This document shows, in pieces, positions 33,805-45,660 of a stretch of DNA of 64,000 nucleotides. The stretch lies in the NCBI GenBank assembly GCA_905250025.1, contig CAJNOJ010000181.1:62001-126000 (forward strand), written 5' to 3'. The translations under genes and the position numbers were made by a program. Each line of letters starts with the position of its first letter. Positions within the stretch are counted from its first letter, which is position 1. Origin of the DNA: Adineta ricciae (lineage: Eukaryota; Rotifera; Eurotatoria; Adinetida; Adinetidae). Under the pieces are notes generated by a model, which worked only from the letters and a program-made list of their open reading frames with translations, made no database searches and was not told the DNA's origin.

Positions 33805-34510
33805 GCTAAACAAAAGTAAGAGCAAAATGAAAGAGATACGTTGTTTAAAGTAGAAAAGGTAACTTCTGAAAGATTCTTTTTGAAGTACGCGCTTGAAAAT
33901 TATGATTGAGTAGAATTGAACATTTTGTGTTGCCTTTTATACAGAGTTATGCACCAATGTTAAAAAGCTCGCAGCAAAATTCTCGTTTGAGAATAGTCAT
34001 TTTCAAAGGTGGACATTCGTGTGAGCAGCAAAGCTTTATCGAGATATAGAATATTAGCATAGTTTTCAGTAAAGAATTCAAACTAAATAACATAGATGCG
34101 AATCTATATGTACATATCATCTCTTGCAAAGCCGAATTTTCAAAACTATCCTCACTGTAATTTCGTATGTATATTTATTTACCAATAATGAAGTCAAATA
34201 CACAAAACTCCGAGTTCTAATTAGGAAAGACTCGGTCATTGGTGGTCTGCAAACCAATGGAATATCTTGTTCAAATCTATTCTTCTCGTTTGAACAATTA
34301 GAAAGACCTGCTAATCAGGCGAAATTGTGCACAGAAGACAACCCTTCTGTTAATGGAGTATAGGTAACCGATGAGTGACTAATACTCTTCCCTCATCGGT
34401 GTTTTTTTCTTATTTCATCTGAGTGTCATCAAGTCATGATTTATCCGCCGTAGAACAGTATGTGAAGTATTAGAATCATTTCACATAACGTATCATGCTC
34501 ATAGACATTG

Positions 34511-35209
34511 CTAATAATGTGCACTGATGAGTTCTGAGTCGACTGTAAAATCAGGAATAGCATTTTTTAAATAACATCTCGAAGTGGATACTCCTGCTAC
34601 TCCCCAGATAAATGCCACGCAACCACTATAAGTCAAACACCACTGACAACACAGCGCATAACTATCAAGAATTTGAGAAGTTATATCATCGCCGGGCATG
34701 TTATATCCAGCAAGTATGGTCATATTACTACATAGATATGGGTTCGCTGTAGTAGCTAAAACAATCACAACAATTTTTATTGAAATAAAAATAAATATCA
34801 TCTCACTCGTCGTTGTGCTCGTTGTAGCTATAAAAAAAAACAATTCGACAGCACTTATACTCAGTCTTTCACAAAACTTACGAGCCGATAATTTTCTGTT
34901 ATCAATAGCAATCATTGTCTCCACACCCATCTGAATTGACAAAGTACCCATGTTAGTTGCAATATCAACAAACAGCTGACACTGACTATTCGAGTGATAA
35001 AACACCACTGTGCGACACTCAGTAGTGACTAAACATACTATTTGGCAGTGTCTAATGTTGGAAACAGTGACAAGAGTCGAAGGTGAACATTGTGGATCAG
35101 AGCATGTGTAGAGAGTATTGTTGAGATGAGATAGTTCCAGTGTGCGTATATTTTGAGTAGCTAATGGTGTGATGAAAAGTAATAAAAACAACTCGCTTAG
35201 ACATGTCAT
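34511..35209 (-). CDS. two-domain PAN/apple secreted protein B
   Basis: Exons 35209-34882, 34827-34807 and 34755-34511 give 197 aa with the same domain order as protein A. The second domain is more diverged (P-Y-L-C-S-N-M, G-Y-N-M-P-G-D-D, W-G-V-A-G). The linker exon reads T-T-S-T-T. A and B lie in tandem about 700 bp apart, and the pair is repeated at 42429-44671. The first domains of A and B are almost the same while the second domains differ more, so gene conversion of the 5' half is possible. Confidence 0.75.
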   Translation of the reverse strand: MTCLSELFLLLFITPLATQNIRTLELSHLNNTLYTCSDPQCSPSTLVTVSNIRHCQIVCLVTTECRTVVFYHSNSQCQLFVDIATNMGTLSIQMGVETMIAIDNRKLSARKFCERLSISAVELFFFIATTSTTTSEMIFIFISIKIVVIVLATTANPYLCSNMTILAGYNMPGDDITSQILDSYALCCQWCLTYSGCVAFIWGVAGVSTSRCYLKNAIPDFTVDSELISAHY

Positions 35210-36178
35210 GCTAAACAAAAGTTAGAGCAAAATGAAAGAGATACGTTGTTTACAACACGAGGAAATTTCCTAAAATATTCTCCTTGAAGTTGATGACGCA
35301 TTCATTCGAGGAACTTCCGTTCAAGAGTATCCAAAACTATTTTTGCACGTCTATCATGCAGATCCACTGATATAAAATAGGAAAGCGTAGGTTAGAAAGT
35401 AATAAAATTTTTAATTCTTTGATGATGAAAGAACGATATTCACAGTGCAAAGAATAGTTAACGAACAAGTCGGAAATCTTTTCAATATTTCTGAGAATAA
35501 AACCGTGAAGACGGTTATTAATAGAAGCGCTGTTATTATACATTCCATATTTGGCTCGAAAAATTGCACTCGGTGGAGCAGTTAAAATGAAGATACCAAT
35601 ATCAGATTATGATCATAAAATGTAGTTTATTACGTTTTTCTTTTGGGAAATAAATAGAAAAAATTATATTCACCGTATAAATTCATAAATTGTAGGTAAA
35701 TATGAGAACAAAGCGATTATTAACTATTCCGTCGGCTTTTATCTTTTCATCAAGTAGATTGAATATAATGTAATAGTAAAACTTCGGTTAGCCGCTCGTT
35801 CTCTCTCTCTGTCTTCTCCTTTACGGTTTCTTCCAAACTGAACAAATACGTATTGCTTCAACAGCCTGATCGCTTAGGAACGTTATGGAAGTGTCGCTGC
35901 ATCTGAATACAAACTATCGAACTGTGCACATATACTAATTAAATTTGACTCTGCAACTACAAATTCTGCATCATACACGAGTCATATCAGTACAATACCA
36001 TACTAACTTCATGTAGTATAAATAGTAAAGCACGTTCTTTTAGAGAAAGATTTATGTTTGTATAGGACGACTACTGATAGAATAATGAATGTATGAGAAA
36101 AATACTAGAGAAAAAAAAGTGTTATGAATTATGTCAGCTTTCATCGATGAAATATTAGGTTGTATTATTAATATTTAA
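35210..36178. other. spacer with a conserved but length-variable frame
   Basis: A minus-strand frame at 35337-35543 (68 aa) is kept at 44799-44999 with in-frame codon losses, but it has no known motif and no good start. I leave it as undecided. The rest is AT-rich with a TCTCTC run near 35810. Confidence 0.35.
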
Positions 36179-36767
36179 TTATGGCAATTGATTATAACTC
36201 ATGGAGTTTTTGCGCAAACAGAAGAAAATCGAAATACCAATTGTAACGACAAGGAAGACACCAAAACACGACCATCCTACTATCAGCACAATCAAATATG
36301 TTCGTGGCTGTGGCCAGTCCCATCGGATTTTTGTTATGTTTGTAGTGTGATAGTAACATGTATATGTATGATTAAACTAAAATTCAAGATGAATTTCGAA
36401 GAAATCGTCAATACGAACAACGTACCGAATTACTTCCCGGTCCACCGGATCCAGTGAATGTCGTATCGATTGTTTGATTAGTTATATTGTATTGCACTGC
36501 ATAGAATTGTAAATTACATTGATTGTAATTTTTTCGACATGTACGAAGGAATCCGGAGCCTGTACATGTTTCACTTACGCAAGTTTTATTAATCTGCGTG
36601 TAGTTGGTCACTAAACATTTTGTTTCCTTGTAGACTGTCAAAGCCTTCTTCTCGCTTGTATAATATGTTGTTCCAAATATAGCAACAGCCAATGATGCAA
36701 TGATGAGAAGGATTAAAACACAAAGAGATAAGGAAAAACACGTCGATGCTCCACCAGATTGTGCCAT
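36179..36767 (-). CDS. two-TM protein with Cys-rich, N-glycosylated extracellular loop (copy 1)
   Basis: Exons 36767-36426 and 36376-36179 join in phase 0 over a 49-nt intron (179 aa). The first TM helix is at about residues 14-34 and the second near residues 140-165, with a short tail. Between them is a loop of about 105 aa with about eight cysteines and several N-x-T/S sites (NYT, NKT, NIT, NQT, NHT). This two-TM, Cys-loop topology is that of BK-channel beta subunits (KCNMB), but I see no diagnostic motif, so this is only a resemblance. The copy at 45661-46249 keeps both exons open. Confidence 0.65.
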
Positions 36768-37529
36768 ATTAGTTCGACCTAGAATATCGAAGCAATATCA
36801 CAATTAATCGTATCATTTATTGAGTAAGAAATTCATTATTCGACACCACTAGAATTGTCGAATGAATCAAAAGAGTGAAAACTATAAACAATAATCGTAT
36901 TGGCATTCCAAATGCTCATAATGAAGGCTAACTCCGCAGATCCTTTGATGAAATCTAGATTGAAAATAGGTCAAGTTGTCACAGGAAAAAACTACGCATT
37001 TTTCTGACTGATTTTTCGTTATATCGATCAGAAAAAAGGTAAGGTATGTTTTACGAATAACAACTTGCCTGTTCCTTTCGATTTCGTTCGTGTAATCAAA
37101 CTGTGTACGAATCAGACTTGGTATATATTCATATTTTTTTAATGTTATGGTCCATTGGCCATGTGAGCAGTGATTCAGTGAAGTTTTTTTATCTCACCCA
37201 CGCTGAAGATATTGATAAACGTTTATTTGTATTTTTCTGTTCATTAATTTTTCCTTGTGTAAGCACACTGAATCAGGTGGTATTTTTTATTCACCTTTTT
37301 ACGCCTAACGATTATCAATGCCAAGGTTGTTTCTCTCTCTCTCTCTATGTCTTCATATATTGAAAGGAGAAAGCATAAATATTTGTAAAAAGAACACGCT
37401 TATACGCGAATTTTACTTAAAAATATGAAAATACGCCGAGTTTCTGATTTTTACATGTCACGTTTTTCCCCATAATAAGCTTCTTGTATAAATGGCGATC
37501 GTACAATCACTAGCTACAGCAAAAAATAA
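36768..37529. other. spacer
   Basis: Conserved with 46250-46970. It contains only short plus-strand frames, broken in one of the copies. Confidence 0.4.
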
Positions 37530-37830
37530 GCATCGGTAATGTGCACTAACGAACCTAGAACCACTATTAGAAGCAACACGAATGCTTTCCAAGTACCACA
37601 TCGAATTCGCCCATTCCGATGTTCCCCAAATGAGTAAAATACAACCACTGTAATAGAAAACATCATTGACAACAAAGTTTATAATTAGCTTTTTGAAGAA
37701 GGAATATTGTATCCAACAACTACTGTCATATTACCCAAACAAAATGAAGACAAACTCACCTGCTGTTGTACTCGTTATGGCTATGAGAATAGTAAATCTC
37801 ATTCTCCAAGATGATAAAAATTGAAATATG
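37530..37830 (-). pseudogene. relic of a PAN/apple gene, copy 1
   Basis: The minus strand shows the second-domain signature of the family (C-I-L-L-I-W-G-T-S-E-W and a terminal S-A-H-Y-like end) with the TTSTT linker remnant near 37765. Frame breaks and missing cysteines show decay. The first domain is nearly gone in this copy. Confidence 0.5.
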
Positions 37831-39399
37831 TAATTCTGTATACTGCCAATGCTATAATTGAACACAAGAGTCACCAATGGCGGCATAAAGAAGAACTTCT
37901 ATAAAGGCAGAGAACATCTAGGTTTCTACAGAATTTCAGGAAATATGGAAAATACGCACATAATACAATGAAGTCTTGTTGTGCTCTTGGTACTTATTTT
38001 GATCTTGTATACATTCTCTCTTTTTTTTAAATAACTCCCTATGAGCTTGAGAACGAAGACAGAAATAAAATAGAGGTAAAATCTACCCGAATATGTGAAC
38101 CTCGTAGTCCCAATAGACAATGCCAGTTGTGAAATGAGACTGGAAATTCATGAAGAGACAAGATAGTTAGTTTCAGATTATTGCTATTCTTGTTTTTCTT
38201 TGATGTAAGTATACTCACAATCAGTGCACGCAATGACTTCATAGTTTTGTGCTCTCACTACCAGAGGAGAATGTTGTAATTCATGAGAGTATCCCTTTCT
38301 TTGTTCTTATCGGCATAAGATGAATGATTTAAACAACAACAAATAATACACTTATGTTAATATTTATCTTGTTCTTCCTATCCTTTATTCCCTATTTCAT
38401 TACTACCCAAGCCAAATTCGACCCATCGGATCCGATGGGAACTTGCTCGTCCTAGATATTTATGTTACTGATATTGCGTTTTCTGTTATTTTATTAGTCA
38501 ATAATGTCTATATAGCATTCGTGCTATTCGTTCTTTTCCTTTTTTAGTTTCACAATTTCGATTACTACGATGTATTAGTTGATGTCAGCAAGTAAAATGT
38601 CTTTATAGAGATGACAAGATTTGTAGCTTAAATGTAGGATAGAGTAACACTCGATTAACAGACTATTCGTTGTTTTCGTCGCATTTGGAAATTGTGCAAA
38701 CTATCATTGATTTCAAAGTGTTTATTTACTTTCTTCTACTTTTACATCAAGACATGAAATTTATCAGCGAAGTAACAATTAGACTAATTGGACCCTAAAA
38801 CTAATTTTGAACTAAGTCAATGTCAGTTACTTTATTCGATAAGCTGTTAATACCTTTTATAGTAATTGAAATCAGCTTGAAATGTCGCAGCAGAAACGTT
38901 AATTAACATCGGCATGGAGCTAGCATCACGAAACAAAACATAATATAAAACGTAATGTTCAAATGAGTTCATTCGGTGTAGAATTTGATTCGACATTGAA
39001 TGATCATATTTTATTGATGGAAAAACGATTGGAAAAATTTTACATAAATCTTCGTGTACATTTGTGTATAGAAGAAAAAAAACCGGAATCCGGACGAACT
39101 ATTCCCAATCGTTTTCCCGTCGATATAGACATCACCATCCGATGCCGAATCAAGTTCTGTATCGAAGGAACTCACTTGAACATTACGTTTTATATGATGT
39201 TTTGTTCCGTGGCGTCAGCGTCACATAAATGTTAATTAACATACAAATCTAACGTAAATAGACAAATTCTTTTTAAGATTAAACAGTGAAATCTATGTCA
39301 TTTGTGTTATGTCTGGAAAACGCACTTTTCTGTCGAAAAAATAGAGGACCGAAGAACAAGTATAAACTATTTGACACTATTCCAAATTTTTCTTGAATG
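37831..39399. other. upstream region of GPCR fragment
   Basis: Matches 47421-47712 and then 53590-54861. A 90-aa plus frame at 38963-39235 is broken by a shift in the other copy (near 54505), so I do not call a gene. Confidence 0.4.
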
Positions 39400-39546
39400 A
39401 TGTCGTCTCAGCAATCAAGCAGCAATACATTCGTTGCTTCTCTTGAATTAACCTTAAAATATCTTTTCCAATATGGTGTCTTGGGTTTATTCATTCTCGG
39501 TAATATCAGTTGTGTGCTAAGTTTAATAGTTTTCAGTAGAAAAACT
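39400..39546 (+). CDS. 5' fragment of rhodopsin-like GPCR, cut by gap
   Basis: First 49 codons, identical in protein to the start of the complete gene at 54862-55836 (extracellular N-terminus and TM1). The gap 39547 ends it. Confidence 0.8.
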
Positions 39547-39583
39547 NNNNNNNNNNNNNNNNNNNNNNNNNNNNNNNNNNNNN
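39547..39583. other. assembly gap of 37 N
   Basis: The left side ends within the GPCR gene, while the right side begins inside the last codons of the 67-aa gene, as at 30594. Confidence 0.98.
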
Positions 39584-40078
39584 CGCGACGTATATATCAT
39601 TCTTCACCATTTAAACTTCTCTTCTGAAGCAATCTACGTCTCTCTTGAACTCTTATCGCATAACAAAACATCCATCACAGAACTTGTCTCTCTCATCTTT
39701 TATAAATCATTAAATAAACTTCTCTTGACATGCATCGAAAATATTGATCATCTGCAATTGAGTGTGTGCAGAACGCGCTGCTATCTTCAAACGAGCGTCT
39801 GTTTGTTGTTCGAATTAGAATGCAGGAATGTGGTTCACCGTGGCTGTTTATCCGACTGTGAAAAACAGTAAAATAGGTAAAAATGCGGTTTTATTCTAAC
39901 CGTAATTCATTTCGGCATTTAGTATAGCAACGAAAGAGAACGAGAGGCTATTTTGACTTCATTGTGCAACACTGAGAAATAACCCGTCGAAATTTCTTTT
40001 CTACTGACAGTTTTGTTTTCCATTGATTGGTATGCATGTGCTGCTGAAACATTCTCGTGAACCAAAATGCTGTTGGAA

Positions 40079-40442
40079 GTTATACTGTTGATCATTATAG
40101 TATACATTTATAAAATATTTCGAGATTTCACCTCTAATAAAATTTTCGTCTATCATCCATAACGTATCTTTCCGTTTCAATCAAGAAAGAACAATTACCC
40201 AATGATCTCGACTCTTAACCTACAGCAAATGCACCACGATTAGATATTTTTACCGTCACTCAAGAACTACCAAAAATAAAAGGTGCATCGAATGGAGATT
40301 CGACTACGATTGATACTTTTCCACCGTGATTTGCTCCCATGCTCGTGCCAAGCGAACGTTGAATCTGTTTACCAGATTCATATGATCGGAAACTATCATT
40401 GGATAAGAACAAGTCAAATGCCTTGGCACGCACTGTTGAAGA
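40079..40442. other. 364-bp segment absent from the sister copy
   Basis: The sister copy goes directly from CTGCTGGAAG to AGCCAG at 31095. Here the segment is flanked by near-direct repeats (CTGTTGGAAG and CTGTTGAAG). On the minus strand, 40260-40469 is open for 69 codons (F-D-L-F-L-S-N-D-S, G-G-K-V-S-I-V-V-E-S-P-F-D). It may be an exon of a lost gene. I do not recognise it. Confidence 0.5.
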
Positions 40443-41100
40443 GCCAGAGACAATGGTTGCTGTTCTCAATCAAGCCTTAGAAAGGCTTGGCGTATCTTTG
40501 AATTTTACAAACACGTCATATGATTACAGCGAGAGTGATTATCGTTCAGCTTGCAGCATAATGACGCGATCAGTAACCGAGACCAAATCATTAGCTGGTA
40601 TAAACTTAAAAAATAAGCAGCGTCTCAACTTGTTGGAAAAACTAATGACAGTGATATCTTGAATTATGTTCTTCCGGGTCATGGACACCCTCAACTAGAG
40701 TCAGCGATCACGCATCTACAAATACAAAAATCAGATTTTGATCCCAAATATAATTTCAATTATAGGGATCCATGTGTTCTTAGTTATGCACTAAAAGTTG
40801 TCGACAAATGTTCACATGATAAAGCCGAGTTAGGAAATGAGCATACAAAAAGTGCGTGGTCTATCGGCTATCTTGATACTCAAAAGTTACAAATGCTATT
40901 TTCAAAGATGAATGTATCTGGCAACTCATTGTGAAAGAGGTGCAGCTAAATATGTTCAAGAGTAACCAGTGAAAGATCATAGCGGAAAATTAATCAAGTA
41001 CAAAATGGTATTTCAATGCCACATCAAGCCGGGATCATTCACTGCACACAACAGAAGCCAGTACTATCTCTGTTGGTCAAGCACTGCGTGTTTTTGATAG
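40440..41100 (+). pseudogene. broken ART/PARP-like domain gene, copy 2
   Basis: Same as 31084-31775 with the same frameshift between its two frames. It also has a deletion of about 20 nt in the G-G-I-Y segment (near 40915) and further stops. The shared shift means that the damage predates the separation of the copies. Confidence 0.5.
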
Positions 41101-41324
41101 AAAAGCTATCCGACCGTACGTACGGTCTCCTATTAAAGAGTGATGATGTACCTCCATCATCATCTGGCTCCAAATGCACGCTATCTTAAATGGTTTCTAA
41201 CTCTTATTATTCATTTCAATCTCGCGAAGAATAAAGTATATAGTTTGAGATTTGAGTATGCGAGTCTTATTCATGTTGTCTTTACATTAGAATAATATAC
41301 ATGACATAGTACGATACAGACCAA

Positions 41325-42141
41325 CCTGGAAATTAGCTGAGCAAAGTAAAATGTACATGGCATCTGTTGTTATAGTGCATTTAATTCGATCACACCGATA
41401 CATATTTAAATACCATGACATGATGAATGGTATGAAAAAACCTTGTTGAAATGAGTAGTGAATTGCTTTGGACTGTTTAAAGTGGCAATCTTCAGCAAGT
41501 AATAGACAATGAACGGAAAGATGTTTGCTACGAAATTTTAATAAGACTCGCGTAATTCAACTTTCACTTATATATCTCAATTCTACGTCCAAGAAACTGA
41601 AATCAACGCTTTTCTATACGAAAATGACAGACGATTACCATCGATACTTACTTGAGGTCACGTGAAACGCTTAACGTCAAAGTACCACTATGTTCGAAAG
41701 TAGATATTCGTCATGCTAGTACTATTGCTGAGGTTTTTGCTCAAGAATTGGAACGCGGTTATAATGAAGGATATGAAATAGGAAAGATGCAAATGATAGA
41801 AACAAATTCAGTTCGACTTAATCTGGCTTTAAATATTTCTCTGTTCTATTATGAAATTTTCAAGGAGAAAGATCTTGCTTCGAACAAAGCCCGAGAGATT
41901 CGTTTGATATGTTGCGATAATATGTTTTGAATTCATTTAAATATGCTTTCGATAGGCTTATGATAAAGGCCTCCATGGACTCGTTCGACTTGATGAAGAA
42001 GCTTACAGAGGTAAGTATGTAAAACTTTTCGTTAAGTGCGAATCGTTCTCTGTAGAGATTGATTTTATATTTGAATATGTGCAGTTGTGGATCGAAAAGA
42101 CAGATTATCACGAGTACATAAAGGAATCTGATTGTTATTAG
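41325..42141 (+). pseudogene. 14-3-3 protein pseudogene, copy 2
   Basis: Better preserved than copy 1. The open stretch 41652-41930 reads V-P-L-C-S-K, then E-T-N-S-V-R-L-N-L-A-L-N-I-S-L-F-Y-Y-E-I-F, matching the 14-3-3 helix that reads R-L-G-L-A-L-N-F-S-V-F-Y-Y-E-I. Before it, in another frame, come F-Y-T-K-M-T-D-D-Y-H-R-Y-L-L-E-V (41614-41660) and E-R-K-D-V-C-Y-E-I-L. Stops after L-L-E-V-T and in the earlier block keep it inactive. The C-terminal L-W segment lies after an intron-like sequence near 42012-42084. Confidence 0.72.
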
Positions 42142-42428
42142 TACGAATTTGAAGCAGTGACGTTTCTGATTTAATCGAAAAAAGCAGTTTGCTAAAAAGC
42201 TTTCTGGATGTCTACGGAAGACAAAAAGAAGATTGGCAAGTGAGTCAAACATGTGTACAGACGAAATGTCTTATGTTAACAAGCTGGAAGTGTGCGAAGA
42301 ATGATTCGTAAATTGTTTATAGGCAGTCTTATTATATTATTTGTCTTGTCTCCAATTCATAAATTATCCAACATAAACAGTATACGAACTATTACATTTC
42401 ATATCATGTGACACGCTAAAAAACATCA

Positions 42429-43149
42429 TCAATAGTGTGCACTGATAAACTCAGAATCGTTAATAGAAGCAGGAATAGCATTTTTTATAAAACATGTTGA
42501 ATTTGCCCATCCTGATAGTCCCCAGGTGAACGCCACACAGCCATTGTAAGACAAACACCATTGACAGCATAGAGTATAACTATTGAAGACTTCTGAAGTT
42601 ATGTCATCACCGGGCACGTTATACCCAATAAGTAGTGTCATATTACCACATGCGTATGGATCTGGTGTAGTTGCTACAACCATCGCAATAAATTTCAGAA
42701 TAAAAGAAAATGAACATAAACTCACTTGTTGTTGAGCTTGTCGTCGAGCTTGTTGTTTTGCTCGTTGTAGCTATGAAAAACAATTTGACAGTACTTATAC
42801 TCAGTCTTTCGCAAAACTTACGAGCTGATAGTTTTCTGTTATCAATAGCAATCATTGTCTCCACATCCATCTGAATTGACAAAGTACCCATGTAAGTTGC
42901 AATATCAACAAATAGTTGACACTGATTAGTCGAGTGATAAAACACCACCGTGCGACACTCAGTAGTGGCTAAACATACCATTTGACAGTGTCTAATGTTG
43001 TAAACAGTGACAAGAGTCGAAGGCGAACATTGTGGATCAGAGCATGTATAGAGAGTATTGTTGAGATGAGATAATTTCAATGTGCGTAGATTTTGAGTAG
43101 CTAATGGTGTGATGAAAAGTAATAAAAGCAACTCGCTTAGACATGTCAT
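42429..43149 (-). CDS. two-domain PAN/apple secreted protein C
   Basis: Exons 43149-42822, 42770-42726 (45 nt) and 42673-42429 join in phase (205 aa). It is the counterpart of protein A (33108). The linker exon is 24 nt longer, adding eight residues (a T-T-S-S-T-T-S-S-type repeat). It has the signal peptide and both domains as in A, with cysteines conserved. Confidence 0.75.
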
Positions 43150-43835
43150 GCTAAACAAAAGTAAGAGCAAAATGAAAGAGATACGTTGTTTACAGTAGAA
43201 AAGGTAGCTTTTGAAAGATTCTTTTTGAAGTGCGCACGTGAAAATTATGATTGAGTGGAATTGAACATTTTGTGTTGCCTTTTATACAGAGTTATGCACG
43301 AATGTTAAAAAGCTCGCAGCACACTTCTCGTTTGAGAATAGTCATTTTCAAAAGTGGACATTCGTGTGAGCAGCAAAGCTTTATGGAGATATAGGATATT
43401 ATCATAGTTTTCTGTAAAGAATTCAAACTAAATAACATAGATGCTAATCTATATGTACATATCATGTCTTGCAAAGCAGAATTTTCAAATTTATCCTCAT
43501 TGTAATTTCGTATGTATATTTATTTACCAATAGTGAAGTAAAATACACAAAACTTCGAGTTCTAATTAGGAAACACTCGGTCACTGATGGTTTACAAAGC
43601 AATGGAATATTTTGTTCCAATATTTTCTCCTCGCTTGAACAATTAGAAAGACATGCACAGAAGACAACCCTTCTGTTTATGGGGTATAAGTAACCAATGA
43701 GTGACTAATACTTTTCCCTCATCGGTGTTTTTTCTTATTTCATCTGAGTGTCATCAAGTCATGATTTATCCGCCGTAGAACAGTATGCGAACTATTAGAA
43801 TCATTTCACATAATGTATCATGCTCATAGACATTG

Positions 43836-44671
43836 CTAATAATGTGCACTGATAAGTTTTGAGTCGACTGTAGAGGCAGGAACAGCATTTTTTAAATAAC
43901 ATCTCGAAGTGGATGCTCCTGTTACTCCCCAGACAAATGCCACGCAACCACTATAAGTCAAACACCACTGACAACACAGCGCATAACTATCAAGAATTTT
44001 AGAAGTTATATCATCGCCGGGCATGTTATATCCAGCAAGTATGGTCATATTACTACATAGATATGGGTTCGCTGTAGTGGCTAAAAGAATCACAAGAATT
44101 TTTATTAAAATAAAAATAAATATCATCTCACTCGTCGTTGTGCTCGTTGTAGCTATGAAAAACAATTTGACAGTACTTATACTCAGTCTTTCGCAAAACT
44201 TACGAGCTGATAGTTTTCTGTTATCAATAGCAATCATTGTCTCCACATCCATCTGAATTGACAAAGTACCCATGTAAGTTGCAATATCAACAAATAGTTG
44301 ACACTGATTAGTCGAGTGATAAAACACCACCGTGCGACACTCAGTAGTGGCTAAGCATACCNATCAATAGCAATCATTGTCTCCACATCCATCTGAATTG
44401 ACAAAGTACCCATGTAAGTTGCAATATCAACAAATAGTTGACACTGATTAGTCGAGCGATAAAACACCACCGTGCGACACTCGGTAGTGGCTAAGCATAC
44501 CATTTGACAGTGTCTAACGTTGGAAACAGTGACAAGAGTCGAAGGCGAACATTGTGGATCAGAGCATGTATAGAGAGTATTGTTGAGATGAGATAATTTT
44601 AGTGTGCGTAGATTTTGAGTAGCTAATGGTGTGATGAAAAGTAATAGAAACAACTCGCTTAGACATGTCAT
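43836..44671 (-). CDS. two-domain PAN/apple secreted protein D, split by a duplicated contig end
   Basis: Exon 1 spans 44671-44204 but contains the N at 44362 and a 139-bp repeat (44223-44361 against 44363-44501, two differences). Removing one repeat and the N gives exactly 328 nt, the length of exon 1 in A, B and C. Exon 2 is 44152-44132 and exon 3 is 44080-43836. The restored layout equals protein B in domains and linker. As it stands in the assembly the frame is broken, but I regard the gene as intact. Confidence 0.72.
44362..44362. other. single-N contig junction
   Basis: The right side repeats the last 139 bp of the left side. Confidence 0.92.
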
Positions 44672-45660
44672 GCTAAACAAAAGTAAGAGCAAAATGAAAG
44701 AGATACGTTGTTTATAACACGAGGAAGTTTCCTAAATTATTCTCCTTGAAGTTGATGACGCATTCATTCGATGAACTTTCGTTCAAGAGTATCCAAAACT
44801 ATTTTTGCACGTCTATCATGCAGATCCACTGATATAAAATAGGAAAGCATAGGTTAGAAAGTAGTAGAATTTTTAATTCGTTGATGATGAAAGAACGATA
44901 TTGACATTGCAAATAGTTAACGAACAAGTCGGAAATCTTTTCAATATTTCTGAGAATAAAACCGTGAAGACGGTTATTAATAGAAGCACTATTATACATC
45001 CCATATTTGGCACGAGATATTGCTCTCGGTGGAGCAGTTAAAATGAAGATAGCAATATCAGATTATGATCCTAAAATGTAGTTTACTACATTTGTCTTTA
45101 GGAAATAAATAGAAAAAAATTATATTCGCCGTATAAAATCATAAATTGTATGTAAATATGAGAAGAAAGCGATTATTAACTATTCCGTCGGCTTTTTTTA
45201 TCTTTTCATCAAGTAGATTGAATAGAATATAATAGTAAAACTTCAGTTAGCCGCTCGCTCTCTCTGTCGTTTCCTTTCCGGTTTCTGTCATAACACAGAT
45301 AAATAATTGCGTTCATAAACTAAACAAACACGTATTGCTTCAAAAGTCTGATTGATTAGGAACGTTATGGAAGTGTCGCTGCATCTGAATACAAACTATG
45401 GAACTGTGCACATATACTAATTAAATTTTACTCTGTAACTACAAATTCTGCATCATATACTAGTCATACCAATACAATACAATACTAAGTTCATGTTGCA
45501 TAATTAGTAAAGCATGTTCTTTGCCTTAGAGAAAGATTTATGTTTGTATAGGAAGACTATTGATAGAGTAAGAAATGTATGAGAAAAATACTAGAAAAAA
45601 ATGTTGTGAACGATGTCAGTTTTAATCGACGAAATGTTAGACTGTATTATTAATATTTGA

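Larger units (their letters stand above)
30594..39546. repeat. segmental copy P (about 9 kb)
   Basis: It matches 39584-47712 and then, after a jump, 53590-55008. Gene content and order are the same in both. Divergence is a few percent with many small indels. The copy ends inside the first part of a GPCR gene at the gap 39547. It is probably an allelic or homologous contig. Confidence 0.85.

Noticed and set aside
35337..35543. 68-aa minus frame kept in 44799-44999
   Set aside because: Conservation is explained by the recent copy; no motif; in-frame losses only are weak evidence.
38963..39235. 90-aa frame upstream of the GPCR fragment
   Set aside because: Broken by a frameshift in the homologous region near 54505; no domain.
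40260..40469. 69-codon minus frame as a gene of its own
   Set aside because: No start context or homologue; reported only as part of the copy-specific segment.
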